Source: Dokdonella_A sp014338185 (GTDB lineage Bacteria; Pseudomonadota; Gammaproteobacteria; Xanthomonadales; Rhodanobacteraceae). Taken from it: DNA of 64,000 bases. This document shows positions 17,521-24,944 of this stretch, one piece after another; position 1 is the stretch's first letter, and each line of letters starts with the position of its first letter. The DNA lies in assembly GCA_030263295.1 (NCBI GenBank), contig SZOS01000005.1, positions 1 to 64,000 of the forward strand, given 5' to 3'. Made by a program: the position numbers and the translations under genes. A model generated the notes under the pieces. The model was not told where the DNA came from and did no database searches. It saw nothing but the letters and a program-made list of their open reading frames with translations.

Positions 17521-17589
17521 TCCCCCATGATGCGGCTCGCCGAACGGCGTTCATGGACGAACGCCAAGGCGAACCGCGGCCACGGGGGA
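17521..17589 (-). promoter_or_regulatory. Long hairpin in the rpsO-pnp spacer
   Basis: Nested complementary blocks form one long stem: TCCCCC (17521-17526) with GGGGGA (17584-17589), GCGGCTCGCC (17532-17541) with GGCGAACCGC (17568-17577, one mismatch), and GGCGTTC (17546-17552) with GAACGCC (17559-17565) around a 6-base loop. It begins 9 bases after the rpsO stop and has no U-run, so it fits better as an RNase III processing site in the pnp leader than as a simple terminator. In E. coli this spacer is cut by RNase III; equivalence here is inferred. Confidence 0.6.
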
Positions 17590-17597
17590 CCGGAAGA

Positions 17598-17867
17598 TTA
17601 CCGGCGCAGGCCCAGGCGCTCGATCAGTGTCTTGTAGCGCTCGCCGTCCTTGCGCTTGAGGTAGCCGAGCAGGCTGCGGCGCTGGTTGACCATCTTGAGC
17701 AGGCCACGCCGCGAGTGATGGTCCTTGTCGTGGTCGGCGAAGTGCTTGGACAGGTGCTCGATGCGCGCCGACAGCAGTGCGACCTGCACCTCGGGCGAGC
17801 CGGTATCGTTCTTGCCACGACCGAAGTCGGCGATGATCTTGCTGGTTTGTTCGGTGGAAAGCGACAT
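17598..17867 (-). CDS. rpsO: 30S ribosomal protein S15
   Basis: S15 is a primary binder of 16S rRNA that helps fold the central domain and forms a bridge to the 50S subunit. The 89 residues match the family length exactly. MSLSTEQTSKIIADFGR, then NDTGSPEVQVALLS and the H-x-x-D-H-x-S-R-R-G-L box (DHHSRRGLLKMVNQRR) are diagnostic. The start at 17867 has a GAGGG ribosome site; an upstream in-frame ATG at 17921 has no family match. It lies between truB and pnp as in many gammaproteobacteria. Confidence 0.97.
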   Translation of the reverse strand: MSLSTEQTSKIIADFGRGKNDTGSPEVQVALLSARIEHLSKHFADHDKDHHSRRGLLKMVNQRRSLLGYLKRKDGERYKTLIERLGLRR

Positions 17868-18154
17868 GGTGGTTACCCTCTGCTGAAGCGTCCGGCGCGG
17901 TTCGGCCTGTCGAGAGCACAATCCGCGTTAATGAAGTGCTGGGAAAAGCCGCTCATTGTAACTGCTTTTGTCCGATCGATGCGACACACTGCCGCGGGGG
18001 CCGCACCACAAGCCGAATCCGCCGCGCGCGCTCGTGATCAGAAACCTGCGCACAATCAATGGCATGCTGGTCATGGCGTGATGCCTGAGCGAACCGCGGC
18101 GCGACGCTGGCGCCGGGCGGCGGCTGCGCGAGGCGAGGCGTCGCGCGCGGCGGG

Positions 18155-19072
18155 TCAGTCCTCGCCCGGCGCCGGATTGAAGCCGCGCAGCGCGCGCAAG
18201 CGGCCATCATCCACCTCGACCAGGGCCACCGCGCGCCCGGCGGCGTCAAGCGCGACGTGGCGACCGGCCGCGCCAGGCCAGTCCAGCACCTGGCCTTGGC
18301 GCAGGCGCATCGCCTGCGCGGGATCCAGCCGCAGTTGCGGATAGCCCACCAACCCCTGCTCCAGTGGCAGCAGCAGCGCATCGAGCTCGGCCGGCGACTC
18401 GGCCGCCAGCCTCCTCAGCTCCTCGAGCCCATGCATGCGCGGGGCGCGGAACGGCTCCACCCACAGGCGCCGCAGTGCGGTCACATGGGCGCCGCAACCC
18501 AGGCGCTGGCCAAGGTCGCGCACGAGACTGCGCACATAGGTGCCCGACCCACACTCCACCGCCAGGCGCAGACGCGCACCGTCACGCGCGAGCAGGTCCA
18601 GGCGCTGCACCTCGACCTCGCGCGGTGCAGCCGCGACCACCTCGCCGCGGCGCGCGCGCCGATACAGCGGCTCGCCGTCCTGCTTGAGCGCGGAATACAC
18701 CGGCGGCACCTGCACGATGCGGCCGGTGAGCGTGGCCAATGCCGCCCGGATCGCGTCATCGTCGAGCGCGGGCAGCTCGCGCCGCTCCAGCACCTCGCCC
18801 TCGGCATCGTCGGTGGTGGTGGTGACGCCCAGCAGCGCCTCGGTCTCGTAGGCCTTGCGCGCACCCAGCAGCAGGCCCGCGATCTTGGTCGCCTCGCCGA
18901 AGCACAGTGGCAGCAGGCCCGTGGCCAACGGATCGAGACTGCCGGTGTGGCCGGCCTTGTCCGCGCGCAGCAGGCGCCGCATCTGCTGCAAGGCCGCGTT
19001 CGAACTCAGGCCCGCCGGCTTGTCGAGCAGCAGGATGCCGTCGACGCGGCGCCACGCCGCCCGCGCACTCAC
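18155..19072 (-). CDS. truB: tRNA pseudouridine(55) synthase TruB
   Basis: TruB makes pseudouridine 55 in the T-arm of tRNAs. The 305-residue protein shows GILLLDKPAGLSSN at the start, the catalytic loop GHTGSLDPLATGLLP with nucleophile D47, the Y76-region KAYETEALLG, PPVYSALKQDG, and the conserved SGTYVRSLVRDLG. A C-terminal PUA-like domain follows. The start codon is GTG and overlaps the rbfA stop by 4 bp (GTGA), so the genes are translationally coupled. A 233-bp gap with no evident signal separates it from rpsO. Confidence 0.96.
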   Translation of the reverse strand: MSARAAWRRVDGILLLDKPAGLSSNAALQQMRRLLRADKAGHTGSLDPLATGLLPLCFGEATKIAGLLLGARKAYETEALLGVTTTTDDAEGEVLERRELPALDDDAIRAALATLTGRIVQVPPVYSALKQDGEPLYRRARRGEVVAAAPREVEVQRLDLLARDGARLRLAVECGSGTYVRSLVRDLGQRLGCGAHVTALRRLWVEPFRAPRMHGLEELRRLAAESPAELDALLLPLEQGLVGYPQLRLDPAQAMRLRQGQVLDWPGAAGRHVALDAAGRAVALVEVDDGRLRALRGFNPAPGED

Positions 19073-19443
19073 GATTCGTCGGCGGCCGGCCCGCTGCCGC
19101 GGCCATCCTCGCGCAGCAGCTGCTCGATGCGCTCGCCCTTGTCGACCGAATCGTCGTAGCGGAAGCGCAGTTCGGGCACGCGGCGCAGCTTCATCGTGCG
19201 CGACAGTTCGCGCCGGAACTCGCGGGCGAGCTCATTGAGCGCCTTGGTCGCGGCCGCGCCCTGCGTGCCGAGCAGCGCGGTCACGTACACGCTCGCGACG
19301 TCGAGGTCACGCGAGACCTCCACGTCCGACACGCTCACCGACGGCAGCGCATGCTCGCGCACCGCCGCATGCACCAGCACCGCCAGCTCGCGGCGCAACT
19401 CGGCCGCGACGCGATCGGAACGATTGAAGGACTTGGCAGGCAT
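19069..19443 (-). CDS. rbfA: 30S ribosome-binding factor A
   Basis: RbfA is a cold-shock-related assembly factor that binds the immature 30S subunit near helix 1 of 16S rRNA. The 124 residues carry the KH-like fold sequence: SDRVAAELRRELAVLVH, VSVSDVEVSRDLDVASVYVT, and the C-terminal VPELRFRYDDSVDKGERI box that is characteristic. It starts with ATG 3 bp after the infB stop and runs into truB with a 4-bp overlap. Normal length, no anomalies. Confidence 0.96.
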   Translation of the reverse strand: MPAKSFNRSDRVAAELRRELAVLVHAAVREHALPSVSVSDVEVSRDLDVASVYVTALLGTQGAAATKALNELAREFRRELSRTMKLRRVPELRFRYDDSVDKGERIEQLLREDGRGSGPAADES

Positions 19444-19446
19444 GGC

Positions 19447-22065
19447 CTACAGCGTACGCTGCACCTCGATGCGTTCGAAACACTCGATCTGGTCACCCGC
19501 CTTGACGTCGTTGTACTGCTTGACGCCGATGCCGCACTCGGTGCCGTTGCGCACCTCGTCGACGTTTTCCTTGAAGCGGCGCAGCGACTCGAGCTCGCCC
19601 TCGAAGATCACGGTGTTGTCGCGCAGCACGCGGATCGGCTTGTGCCGCTTGACCACGCCCTCGACCACCATGCAGCCCGCGATCGCACCGAACTTGGAGG
19701 AACGGAACACGTCGCGCACTTCGGCGATGCCGATGATCTCCTCGCGCACCTCGGTGCCGAGCAGGCCGGTGGCGACCTGCTTCACCTGGTCGATCACGTC
19801 GTAGATGATCGAGAAGTAGCGCAGGTCCAGCCCGTTGGCTTCGATCACCTTGCGCGCCGAGGCGTCGGCACGCACGTTGAAACCGATGATCACGGCCTTG
19901 GACGCGGCGGCGAGCGTGGCGTCGGACTCGGTGATGCCACCCACGCCAGAGGCGATCACGTTGACCTTGATCTTGTCGGTGCTGATCGCGTCGAGCGCCT
20001 CGCGCAGCGCCTCGGCCGAACCTTGAACGTCGGCCTTGACCACGATGTTGAGCGTGAGCTGGCCCGTGCCCTCGCCCATCTGCGCCATGATGTCTTCCAT
20101 GCGGTTGCCGGCCTGCTTGACCAGGCGCGTCTCGCGCCGCTTGGTCTGGCGCTGCTGCGCCACGTCCTTGGCCAGCCGCTCGTCGGCCACCACCACGAAG
20201 TCGTCGCCCGCCTGCGGCACGCCGGACAGGCCAAGCACCTGCACCGGGATCGAAGGTCCGGCCGACTCGACCTGCTTGCCGGTCTCGTCGAACAACGCAC
20301 GCACGCGGCCGTATTCGACGCCGCAGACGAGGAAATCACCGCGCTTGAGCAGGCCCTGCTGCACCAGCACGGTGGCGACCGGACCGCGCCCCTTGTCGAG
20401 GCTGGACTCGATCACCGCGCCGCTGGCACGGCCATCGGGCACGGCCTTGAGGTCCATCACCTCGGCCTGCACCGAGATCGCATCGAGCAGGTTGTCGACG
20501 CCCATGCCGGTCTTGGCCGACAGCGGCACGATCTGCACGTCGCCGCCCCACTCCTCGGGCACCACCTCGTGCTGCACCAGCCCCTGCTTGACCGCATCTG
20601 GGTTGGCGTCGGACTTGTCCATCTTGTTCATCGCGACGATCAGCGGCACCTTGGCCGCGCGCGCGTGCTGGATCGCCTCGATGGTCTGCGGCATCACGCC
20701 ATCGTCGGCCGCCACCACGAGCACGACGATATCGGTCGACTGCGCGCCACGCGCGCGCATCGACGAGAACGCGGCATGGCCGGGCGTGTCGAGGAACGTG
20801 ATCACGCCCTTGGGCGTGTCCACGTGATAGGCGCCGATGTGCTGGGTGATGCCGCCGGCCTCGCCCGCGGCGACCTTGGTGCGGCGGATGTAGTCGAGCA
20901 GCGAGGTCTTGCCGTGGTCGACATGGCCCATGATCGTGACCACCGGTGGCCGCGCCGCGGTCTCGCCCTCGTCGGCCGCCTTGCGCGCCAGCAGGGTCGA
21001 CTCGGCACTGGTGTCGGCGGCCTCGACCACCTTGTGGCCGAGTTCCTCGGCAACCAGCACCGCGGTGTCGTGATCGATGCTCTGGTTGATCGTCACCATC
21101 ACGCCCATCTTGAACAGCGCCTTGACCACGTCGGCACCCTTGATCGCCAGGCGCGCTGCCAGATCGGCCACGGTGATCGTCTCGCCCACGGCCACCTCGC
21201 GCACGACCGGCGCGGTCGGTCGCGAGAAGGCATGGCTGCCACCCGAGCGGGTCGGCTCGACCACGCGCGTGCGGGTCTTCTTGCGCCCGGTGCGGCGCGC
21301 CGCACCTTCGCGCGACAGGTGCAACTCGTTGCCGAAGTAGCGCGTGCCGCCGGCTTCGTCACCGCCATCGTCCTGCATGCGATGCGAGCCGTGCTTGACG
21401 CGCGGACGGTGCGCGGTGTCGCCGCCGTTGCCGCCATCGCGGTGCCGCTCCGGGCGCTGGCGCTCGGTTGCGCCCGGCGTCGCTGCGGCAGCGCCGGGCT
21501 CGGCCGCCGGCTTGGGCGCGGCCGCCGCCTCGGCCTGGCGGCGCGCTTCTTCCTCGGCCGCTTCCGCGGCGGCGCGACGCGCCTCCTCGGCCGCGCGCAT
21601 GCGCGCGTCCTCTTCCTGGCGCCGTCGGTCGGCTTCGGCCAGCGCCTGGCTCTCGGCCTCGCGCTTGAGCTGGGACTCGGCGAGCTTGCGCAGCGCCTCT
21701 TCGCGTTCGGAGTCGACCTGCGTGGTCTCTTCCACCGAACTGCGCTTGACGTAGGTGCGCTTCTGGCGCACCTCGACGTTGACGGTCTTGGCCGTCGCGC
21801 CACGCTGGCCCGGCACCACGGTGATCTCGCTCACGGTGCGGCGCTTGAGCGTGATCTGGCGCGGCGCCGTTGCGGTCGCGGCCGGCGCCTCTTCCTTCTT
21901 GCCATGGGTCCGGCGCAGGAAGCCGAGCAGCTTGACCTTCTCGGTGCTGCTGATGACCTGGTCGGGATCGGAGAACTTCATTCCGGCCTCGCCAAGCTGC
22001 GCGAGCAGCTTGTCGACCGGCGTGCCGAGCACCTTGGCCAGTTGTTTGATGGTGACGTCCGACAT
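19447..22065 (-). CDS. infB: Translation initiation factor IF-2
   Basis: IF-2 is the GTPase that brings fMet-tRNA to the 30S subunit and promotes subunit joining. The 872-residue protein has an N-terminal IF2_N domain (MSDVTIKQLAKVLGTPVDKL), a long Glu/Arg/Ala-rich probably helical linker from about residue 110 to 200, a basic segment rich in His/Arg/Gly, and the second IF2_N domain. The G domain starts with G1 motif GHVDHGKT at 380-387, then DTPGHAAFSSMRARG and the NKMDK box. Domains II, III and the tRNA-binding C2 follow. ATG 22065 has GGAG upstream; longer in-frame extension has no family match. Its linker is variable between species. Confidence 0.97.
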   Translation of the reverse strand: MSDVTIKQLAKVLGTPVDKLLAQLGEAGMKFSDPDQVISSTEKVKLLGFLRRTHGKKEEAPAATATAPRQITLKRRTVSEITVVPGQRGATAKTVNVEVRQKRTYVKRSSVEETTQVDSEREEALRKLAESQLKREAESQALAEADRRRQEEDARMRAAEEARRAAAEAAEEEARRQAEAAAAPKPAAEPGAAAATPGATERQRPERHRDGGNGGDTAHRPRVKHGSHRMQDDGGDEAGGTRYFGNELHLSREGAARRTGRKKTRTRVVEPTRSGGSHAFSRPTAPVVREVAVGETITVADLAARLAIKGADVVKALFKMGVMVTINQSIDHDTAVLVAEELGHKVVEAADTSAESTLLARKAADEGETAARPPVVTIMGHVDHGKTSLLDYIRRTKVAAGEAGGITQHIGAYHVDTPKGVITFLDTPGHAAFSSMRARGAQSTDIVVLVVAADDGVMPQTIEAIQHARAAKVPLIVAMNKMDKSDANPDAVKQGLVQHEVVPEEWGGDVQIVPLSAKTGMGVDNLLDAISVQAEVMDLKAVPDGRASGAVIESSLDKGRGPVATVLVQQGLLKRGDFLVCGVEYGRVRALFDETGKQVESAGPSIPVQVLGLSGVPQAGDDFVVVADERLAKDVAQQRQTKRRETRLVKQAGNRMEDIMAQMGEGTGQLTLNIVVKADVQGSAEALREALDAISTDKIKVNVIASGVGGITESDATLAAASKAVIIGFNVRADASARKVIEANGLDLRYFSIIYDVIDQVKQVATGLLGTEVREEIIGIAEVRDVFRSSKFGAIAGCMVVEGVVKRHKPIRVLRDNTVIFEGELESLRRFKENVDEVRNGTECGIGVKQYNDVKAGDQIECFERIEVQRTL

Positions 22066-22210
22066 CGATTGAGCACTCCGTGACCCGTGCGAACCTGCGG
22101 CTGTGGTCGCAGCGGCGGCGCTTCGCACTGACGCCTGCCGCTGGCGGGATCGCGCTCGTGCGCGCCTCACCGCCGACTGTTCCGCCGCAGCGGAAAACGC
22201 GCTGACGCGC

Positions 22211-23704
22211 TTATGAGGCGTCCACGCCGCGGGCCGCCATGATCAGCGCCGCCGCCTGTGCCTCGTCGATCCCCTCGATCCCCAGCTCCATGAACTCGTC
22301 GGTGGCAAGGTCGGCCAGGTTCTCGCGCGTGACGATGCCGTGCGCAGCCAGCTCGAAGGCGAGGCTCTCGTCCATGCCGTCCACCGCGAGCAGGTCCTCG
22401 GCCGGCTGGTTGTCGGCCAGACCTTCCTCGACCGCCAGTGCATCGGTGAGCAGCGCGTCACGCGCGCGCGCGCGCAGTTCCTCGACGATGTCCTCGTCGA
22501 AGCCCTCGATCGCCAGCAACTCGGCGGTCGGCACGTAGGCGATTTCCTCCACGGTGGAGAAGCCTTCCTGCACGAGGATCTGCGCGATCTCGCCGTCCAC
22601 TTCGAGCTTGCCGATGAACAGCTCGCGCGCGGCGGCCTGCTCGGCCTCGCTCTTGTCGCGCACCTGGTCGGCGGTCATCACGTTGAGCTGCCAACCGCTG
22701 AGCTTGCTGGCCAGGCGCACGTTCTGGCCACCGCGCCCGATTGCCTGCGACAGCTTGTCCTCGGCCACCGCGATGTCCATCGAATGCTTTTCTTCATCGA
22801 CGATGATCGACTGCACCTCGGCCGGCGCCATCGCGTTGATCACGAACTGGGCCGGGTTCTCGTTCCACAGCACGATGTCGATGCGCTCGCCATTGAGCTC
22901 GTTGGACACCGCCTGCACGCGCGAGCCGCGCATGCCGATGCAGGCGCCGATCGGGTCGGTGCGGTTGTCGTGGGCGATCACCGCGATCTTGGCGCGATCG
23001 CCCGGATCACGCGCACAGGCCTTGATCTCGACCAGGCCCTGGCCAACCTCGGGCACCTCGAGCTTGAACAGCTCGATCATGAGTTCGGGCGCGGTACGCG
23101 ACACGAACAACTGCGGTCCGCGTGGCTCGGACTTGACTTCGTACAGGTAGCCGCGCAGGCGATCGCCGGTGCGCACCGGTTCGCGCGGGATGCTGCGATC
23201 GCGTGCCACGAAAGCCTCGGCATTGCCGCCGAGGTCGAGGTAGATGCTGCCGCGCTCGACGCGCTTGACGATGCCGGTGATGAGCTCGCCCACGCGGTCC
23301 TTGTAGGCGTCGACCACGAGGGCGCGCTCGGCCTCGCGCACGCGCTGCACGATGACCTGCTTGGCGGCCTGCGCGGCGATGCGACCGAATTCGGGGTTCT
23401 CGATCGGCTCCTCGATGAACTCGCCGACCTCGATTCCAGGCACCTCGTCCACCGCGTCCATCAGGCGCAGTTGCCGGTCGGGCGACTCCATCACCACGTC
23501 ATCGGCCACCACTTCCCAGCGCCGGAAGGTCTCGTAGTCGCCGCTGTCGCGGTCGATCGCCACCCGCACCGCGACATCCTCGTCGAGGTAGCGCTTCTTG
23601 GCCGCGGACGCCAGCGCCGCCTCCATCGCTTCGAAAATGACGCCCTTGGGTACGCCCTTCTCGTTGGCGACCGCATCGACGACCAGCAGCAGTTCTTTGC
23701 TCAT
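22211..23704 (-). CDS. nusA: Transcription termination/antitermination protein NusA
   Basis: NusA binds RNA polymerase and controls pausing, termination and antitermination. The 497 residues (E. coli 495) contain the N-terminal polymerase-binding domain (MSKELLLVVDAVANEKGV), S1 domain (GIVKRVERGSIYLDLGGNAE), KH1 with CIGMRGSRVQAV, KH2 with AIGRGGQNVRLAS, and two acidic C-terminal repeats with helix-hairpin-helix character, the AR1/AR2 modules of gammaproteobacteria. The start at 23704 has a GGAGGAG ribosome site. 202 bp separate it from rimP with no gene inside. Confidence 0.97.
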   Translation of the reverse strand: MSKELLLVVDAVANEKGVPKGVIFEAMEAALASAAKKRYLDEDVAVRVAIDRDSGDYETFRRWEVVADDVVMESPDRQLRLMDAVDEVPGIEVGEFIEEPIENPEFGRIAAQAAKQVIVQRVREAERALVVDAYKDRVGELITGIVKRVERGSIYLDLGGNAEAFVARDRSIPREPVRTGDRLRGYLYEVKSEPRGPQLFVSRTAPELMIELFKLEVPEVGQGLVEIKACARDPGDRAKIAVIAHDNRTDPIGACIGMRGSRVQAVSNELNGERIDIVLWNENPAQFVINAMAPAEVQSIIVDEEKHSMDIAVAEDKLSQAIGRGGQNVRLASKLSGWQLNVMTADQVRDKSEAEQAAARELFIGKLEVDGEIAQILVQEGFSTVEEIAYVPTAELLAIEGFDEDIVEELRARARDALLTDALAVEEGLADNQPAEDLLAVDGMDESLAFELAAHGIVTRENLADLATDEFMELGIEGIDEAQAAALIMAARGVDAS

Positions 23705-23906
23705 TGAGTGACTCCTCCGGGTGCGATGCGCCATCGCCCTGCCGGTATGCAGAAACCTGGGTTGTTCGCCCGCCTTGCGCGCCGGGCCACGCGTGTTGCC
23801 TGCCACCACGGCCTCCAGCCGCCTGTTCCATCCATCGAATCCACGTGCGCCACGCGATCGATGCCGTTCGCTTGCACGCACCGCCGCGCACGGCGTCCGC
23901 GCACAA

Positions 23907-24428
23907 CTACTTGCCGCGCTTGCCCGCCTTGGCAGCACCGGCCTTGCCCGGCTTGGCCGGTGCCAGGCCAAGCGCCGCGTAATCGGGCAGAAGGTGGGCC
24001 TTGATGATGTTGGCCCACGCAATCGCCACCGGCTTGCCGTCCTGCTCGATCACGACGCGCTCGGCATCCACCGGGCCGATCACACCCTGGAAGCGGCGCC
24101 GACCGTCGATCGGCAGGCCCACCGTGACCTTGGCGCGCTCGCCCTTGAACCGCTCGAACTGCGCGGGCGTGAACAGCGGTCGCTCCAGGCCCGGCGAGGA
24201 CACCTCCAGCGTGTAGCGACCCGCGATCGGATCATTGACGTCGAGCAAGGCCGATATCTCGCGGCTCGCGCGCTCGCAGTCGTCAATGCCCACACCCTGC
24301 CCGGGCTCGTCGATGTACACGCGCAACAGCCCGCCACCGGCACCGGTGGAGAACTCGACGCCGACCAGTTCCAGCCCGAGGGCCGTGACCAGTGGCTCGA
24401 TGAGCTGTTGCAGTTGCGAGCTGTCCAT
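23907..24428 (-). CDS. rimP: Ribosome maturation factor RimP
   Basis: RimP helps mature the 30S subunit. The product of 173 residues starts MDSSQLQQLIEPLVTALGLE and contains the conserved LRVYIDEPGQGVGIDDCERA and YTLEVSSPGLERPLF motifs, then the SH3-like C-terminal domain. About 20 extra residues at the end are Ala/Gly/Lys-rich (PAKPGKAGAAKAGKRGK), a likely flexible RNA-binding tail. An alternative upstream start at 24536 would read through the terminator hairpin and lacks family similarity, so 24428 is chosen. First protein gene after tRNA-fMet, as in E. coli metY-rimP. Confidence 0.95.
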   Translation of the reverse strand: MDSSQLQQLIEPLVTALGLELVGVEFSTGAGGGLLRVYIDEPGQGVGIDDCERASREISALLDVNDPIAGRYTLEVSSPGLERPLFTPAQFERFKGERAKVTVGLPIDGRRRFQGVIGPVDAERVVIEQDGKPVAIAWANIIKAHLLPDYAALGLAPAKPGKAGAAKAGKRGK

Positions 24429-24460
24429 ATCGTCCCAACGCGCTGCCAAATCCCGGGAAA

Positions 24461-24490
24461 CACAAACAAAAAATGGGCCCGAGGCCCATT
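24461..24490 (-). terminator. Rho-independent terminator or attenuator just before rimP
   Basis: AATGGGCC-CGA-GGCCCATT stem (24472-24490), followed on the minus strand by TTTTTGTTTGTG. It lies 33 bases upstream of the rimP start, downstream of tRNA-fMet and of another terminator, so it must either back up the first or act as an attenuator on rimP-nusA-infB transcription. Confidence 0.8.
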
Positions 24491-24623
24491 CCGTCGTTCG
24501 CCGTTGTGTCGCATCCAACATCGGCGGCCTGCGCAATGCAGTCGGCGCATCCTGCGCCTTGCCTCACCCTGATCATCCCGGATCCTCCGCTCGCGCCGCT
24601 TCCATGGGCGCGTCGCCGCCAAG

Positions 24624-24644
24624 AAAAAAGCCGCGTTTCGCGGC
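24624..24644 (-). terminator. Terminator after tRNA-fMet
   Basis: GCCGCG-TTT-CGCGGC stem (24630-24644) followed on the minus strand by six T residues (24629-24624). It is 40 bp beyond the 3' end of the tRNA and is a textbook intrinsic terminator for the tRNA transcript. Confidence 0.85.
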
Positions 24645-24658
24645 CTCCTCCCTGACCT

Positions 24659-24680
24659 GTCCCTGCTGGCATGCAGGGAC
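24659..24680 (-). repeat. Hairpin in the tRNA-fMet 3' trailer
   Basis: Perfect 8-bp inverted repeat GTCCCTGC / GCAGGGAC (24659-24666 and 24673-24680) with a 6-base loop, starting 4 bases after the encoded CCA. It probably marks the trailer for endonuclease processing; it has no U-run of its own. Confidence 0.6.
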
Positions 24681-24683
24681 GTG

Positions 24684-24760
24684 TGGTAGCGGGGGCAGGA
24701 TTTGAACCTGCGACCTTCGGGTTATGAGCCCGACGAGCTGCCAGACTGCTCCACCCCGCA
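24684..24760 (-). tRNA. Initiator tRNA-fMet (anticodon CAT)
   Basis: 77-nt gene including encoded CCA. Anticodon CAT is at 24726-24724. The anticodon stem has the three consecutive G-C pairs (GGG/CCC) that mark an initiator tRNA, and the D and T arms match E. coli tRNA-fMet closely. Position 1 is T and position 72 is T, so the acceptor stem ends in a U-U mismatch in place of the usual C-A mismatch of bacterial initiators; either prevents strong pairing, the feature needed for formylation. It stands at the head of the rimP-nusA-infB cluster as metY does in E. coli. Confidence 0.96.
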
Positions 24761-24771
24761 CCGAGTCGCCT

Positions 24772-24801
24772 AGGATAGCCGCAACCGCGTAGCCGCGGCA
24801 A
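24772..24801 (-). promoter_or_regulatory. Probable promoter of tRNA-fMet
   Basis: On the minus strand TTGCCG (24801-24796), an 18-base spacer, and TATCCT (24777-24772), ending 11 bases before the mature tRNA 5' end. The position fits a sigma70 promoter for the tRNA and possibly for the rimP-pnp cluster by readthrough. Confidence 0.5.
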
Positions 24802-24911
24802 GGACCCCAGCGAAAAGCGGCGCCCCAGCCGCAGCGGGCGGCGCCATCGGCAGCCTGCAACGGGACGCCAGGGCTTGCGGCCCCGGCCGTTCCCGCGGCG
24901 CGAAGCAACGC

Positions 24912-24934
24912 CCGCTGCCGCCTACCGGCAGCGG
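24912..24934 (-). terminator. Stem-loop at the end of the nuo operon
   Basis: Perfect 9-bp inverted repeat CCGCTGCCG / CGGCAGCGG with a 5-base loop, 10 bp beyond the nuoN stop. What follows on the minus strand (GGCGTTGCTTCGC) is only weakly U-rich, so it may be a poor intrinsic terminator or a 3' stabiliser. Confidence 0.5.
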
Positions 24935-24944
24935 CGGCGCGCGA

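Noticed and set aside
18907..22083. 1058-codon plus-strand frame opposite truB-rbfA-infB
   Set aside because: Antisense shadow of well-supported genes with no recognisable domain.
24429..24536. N-terminally extended rimP from ATG 24536
   Set aside because: It would translate through an intrinsic terminator hairpin and has no family similarity.
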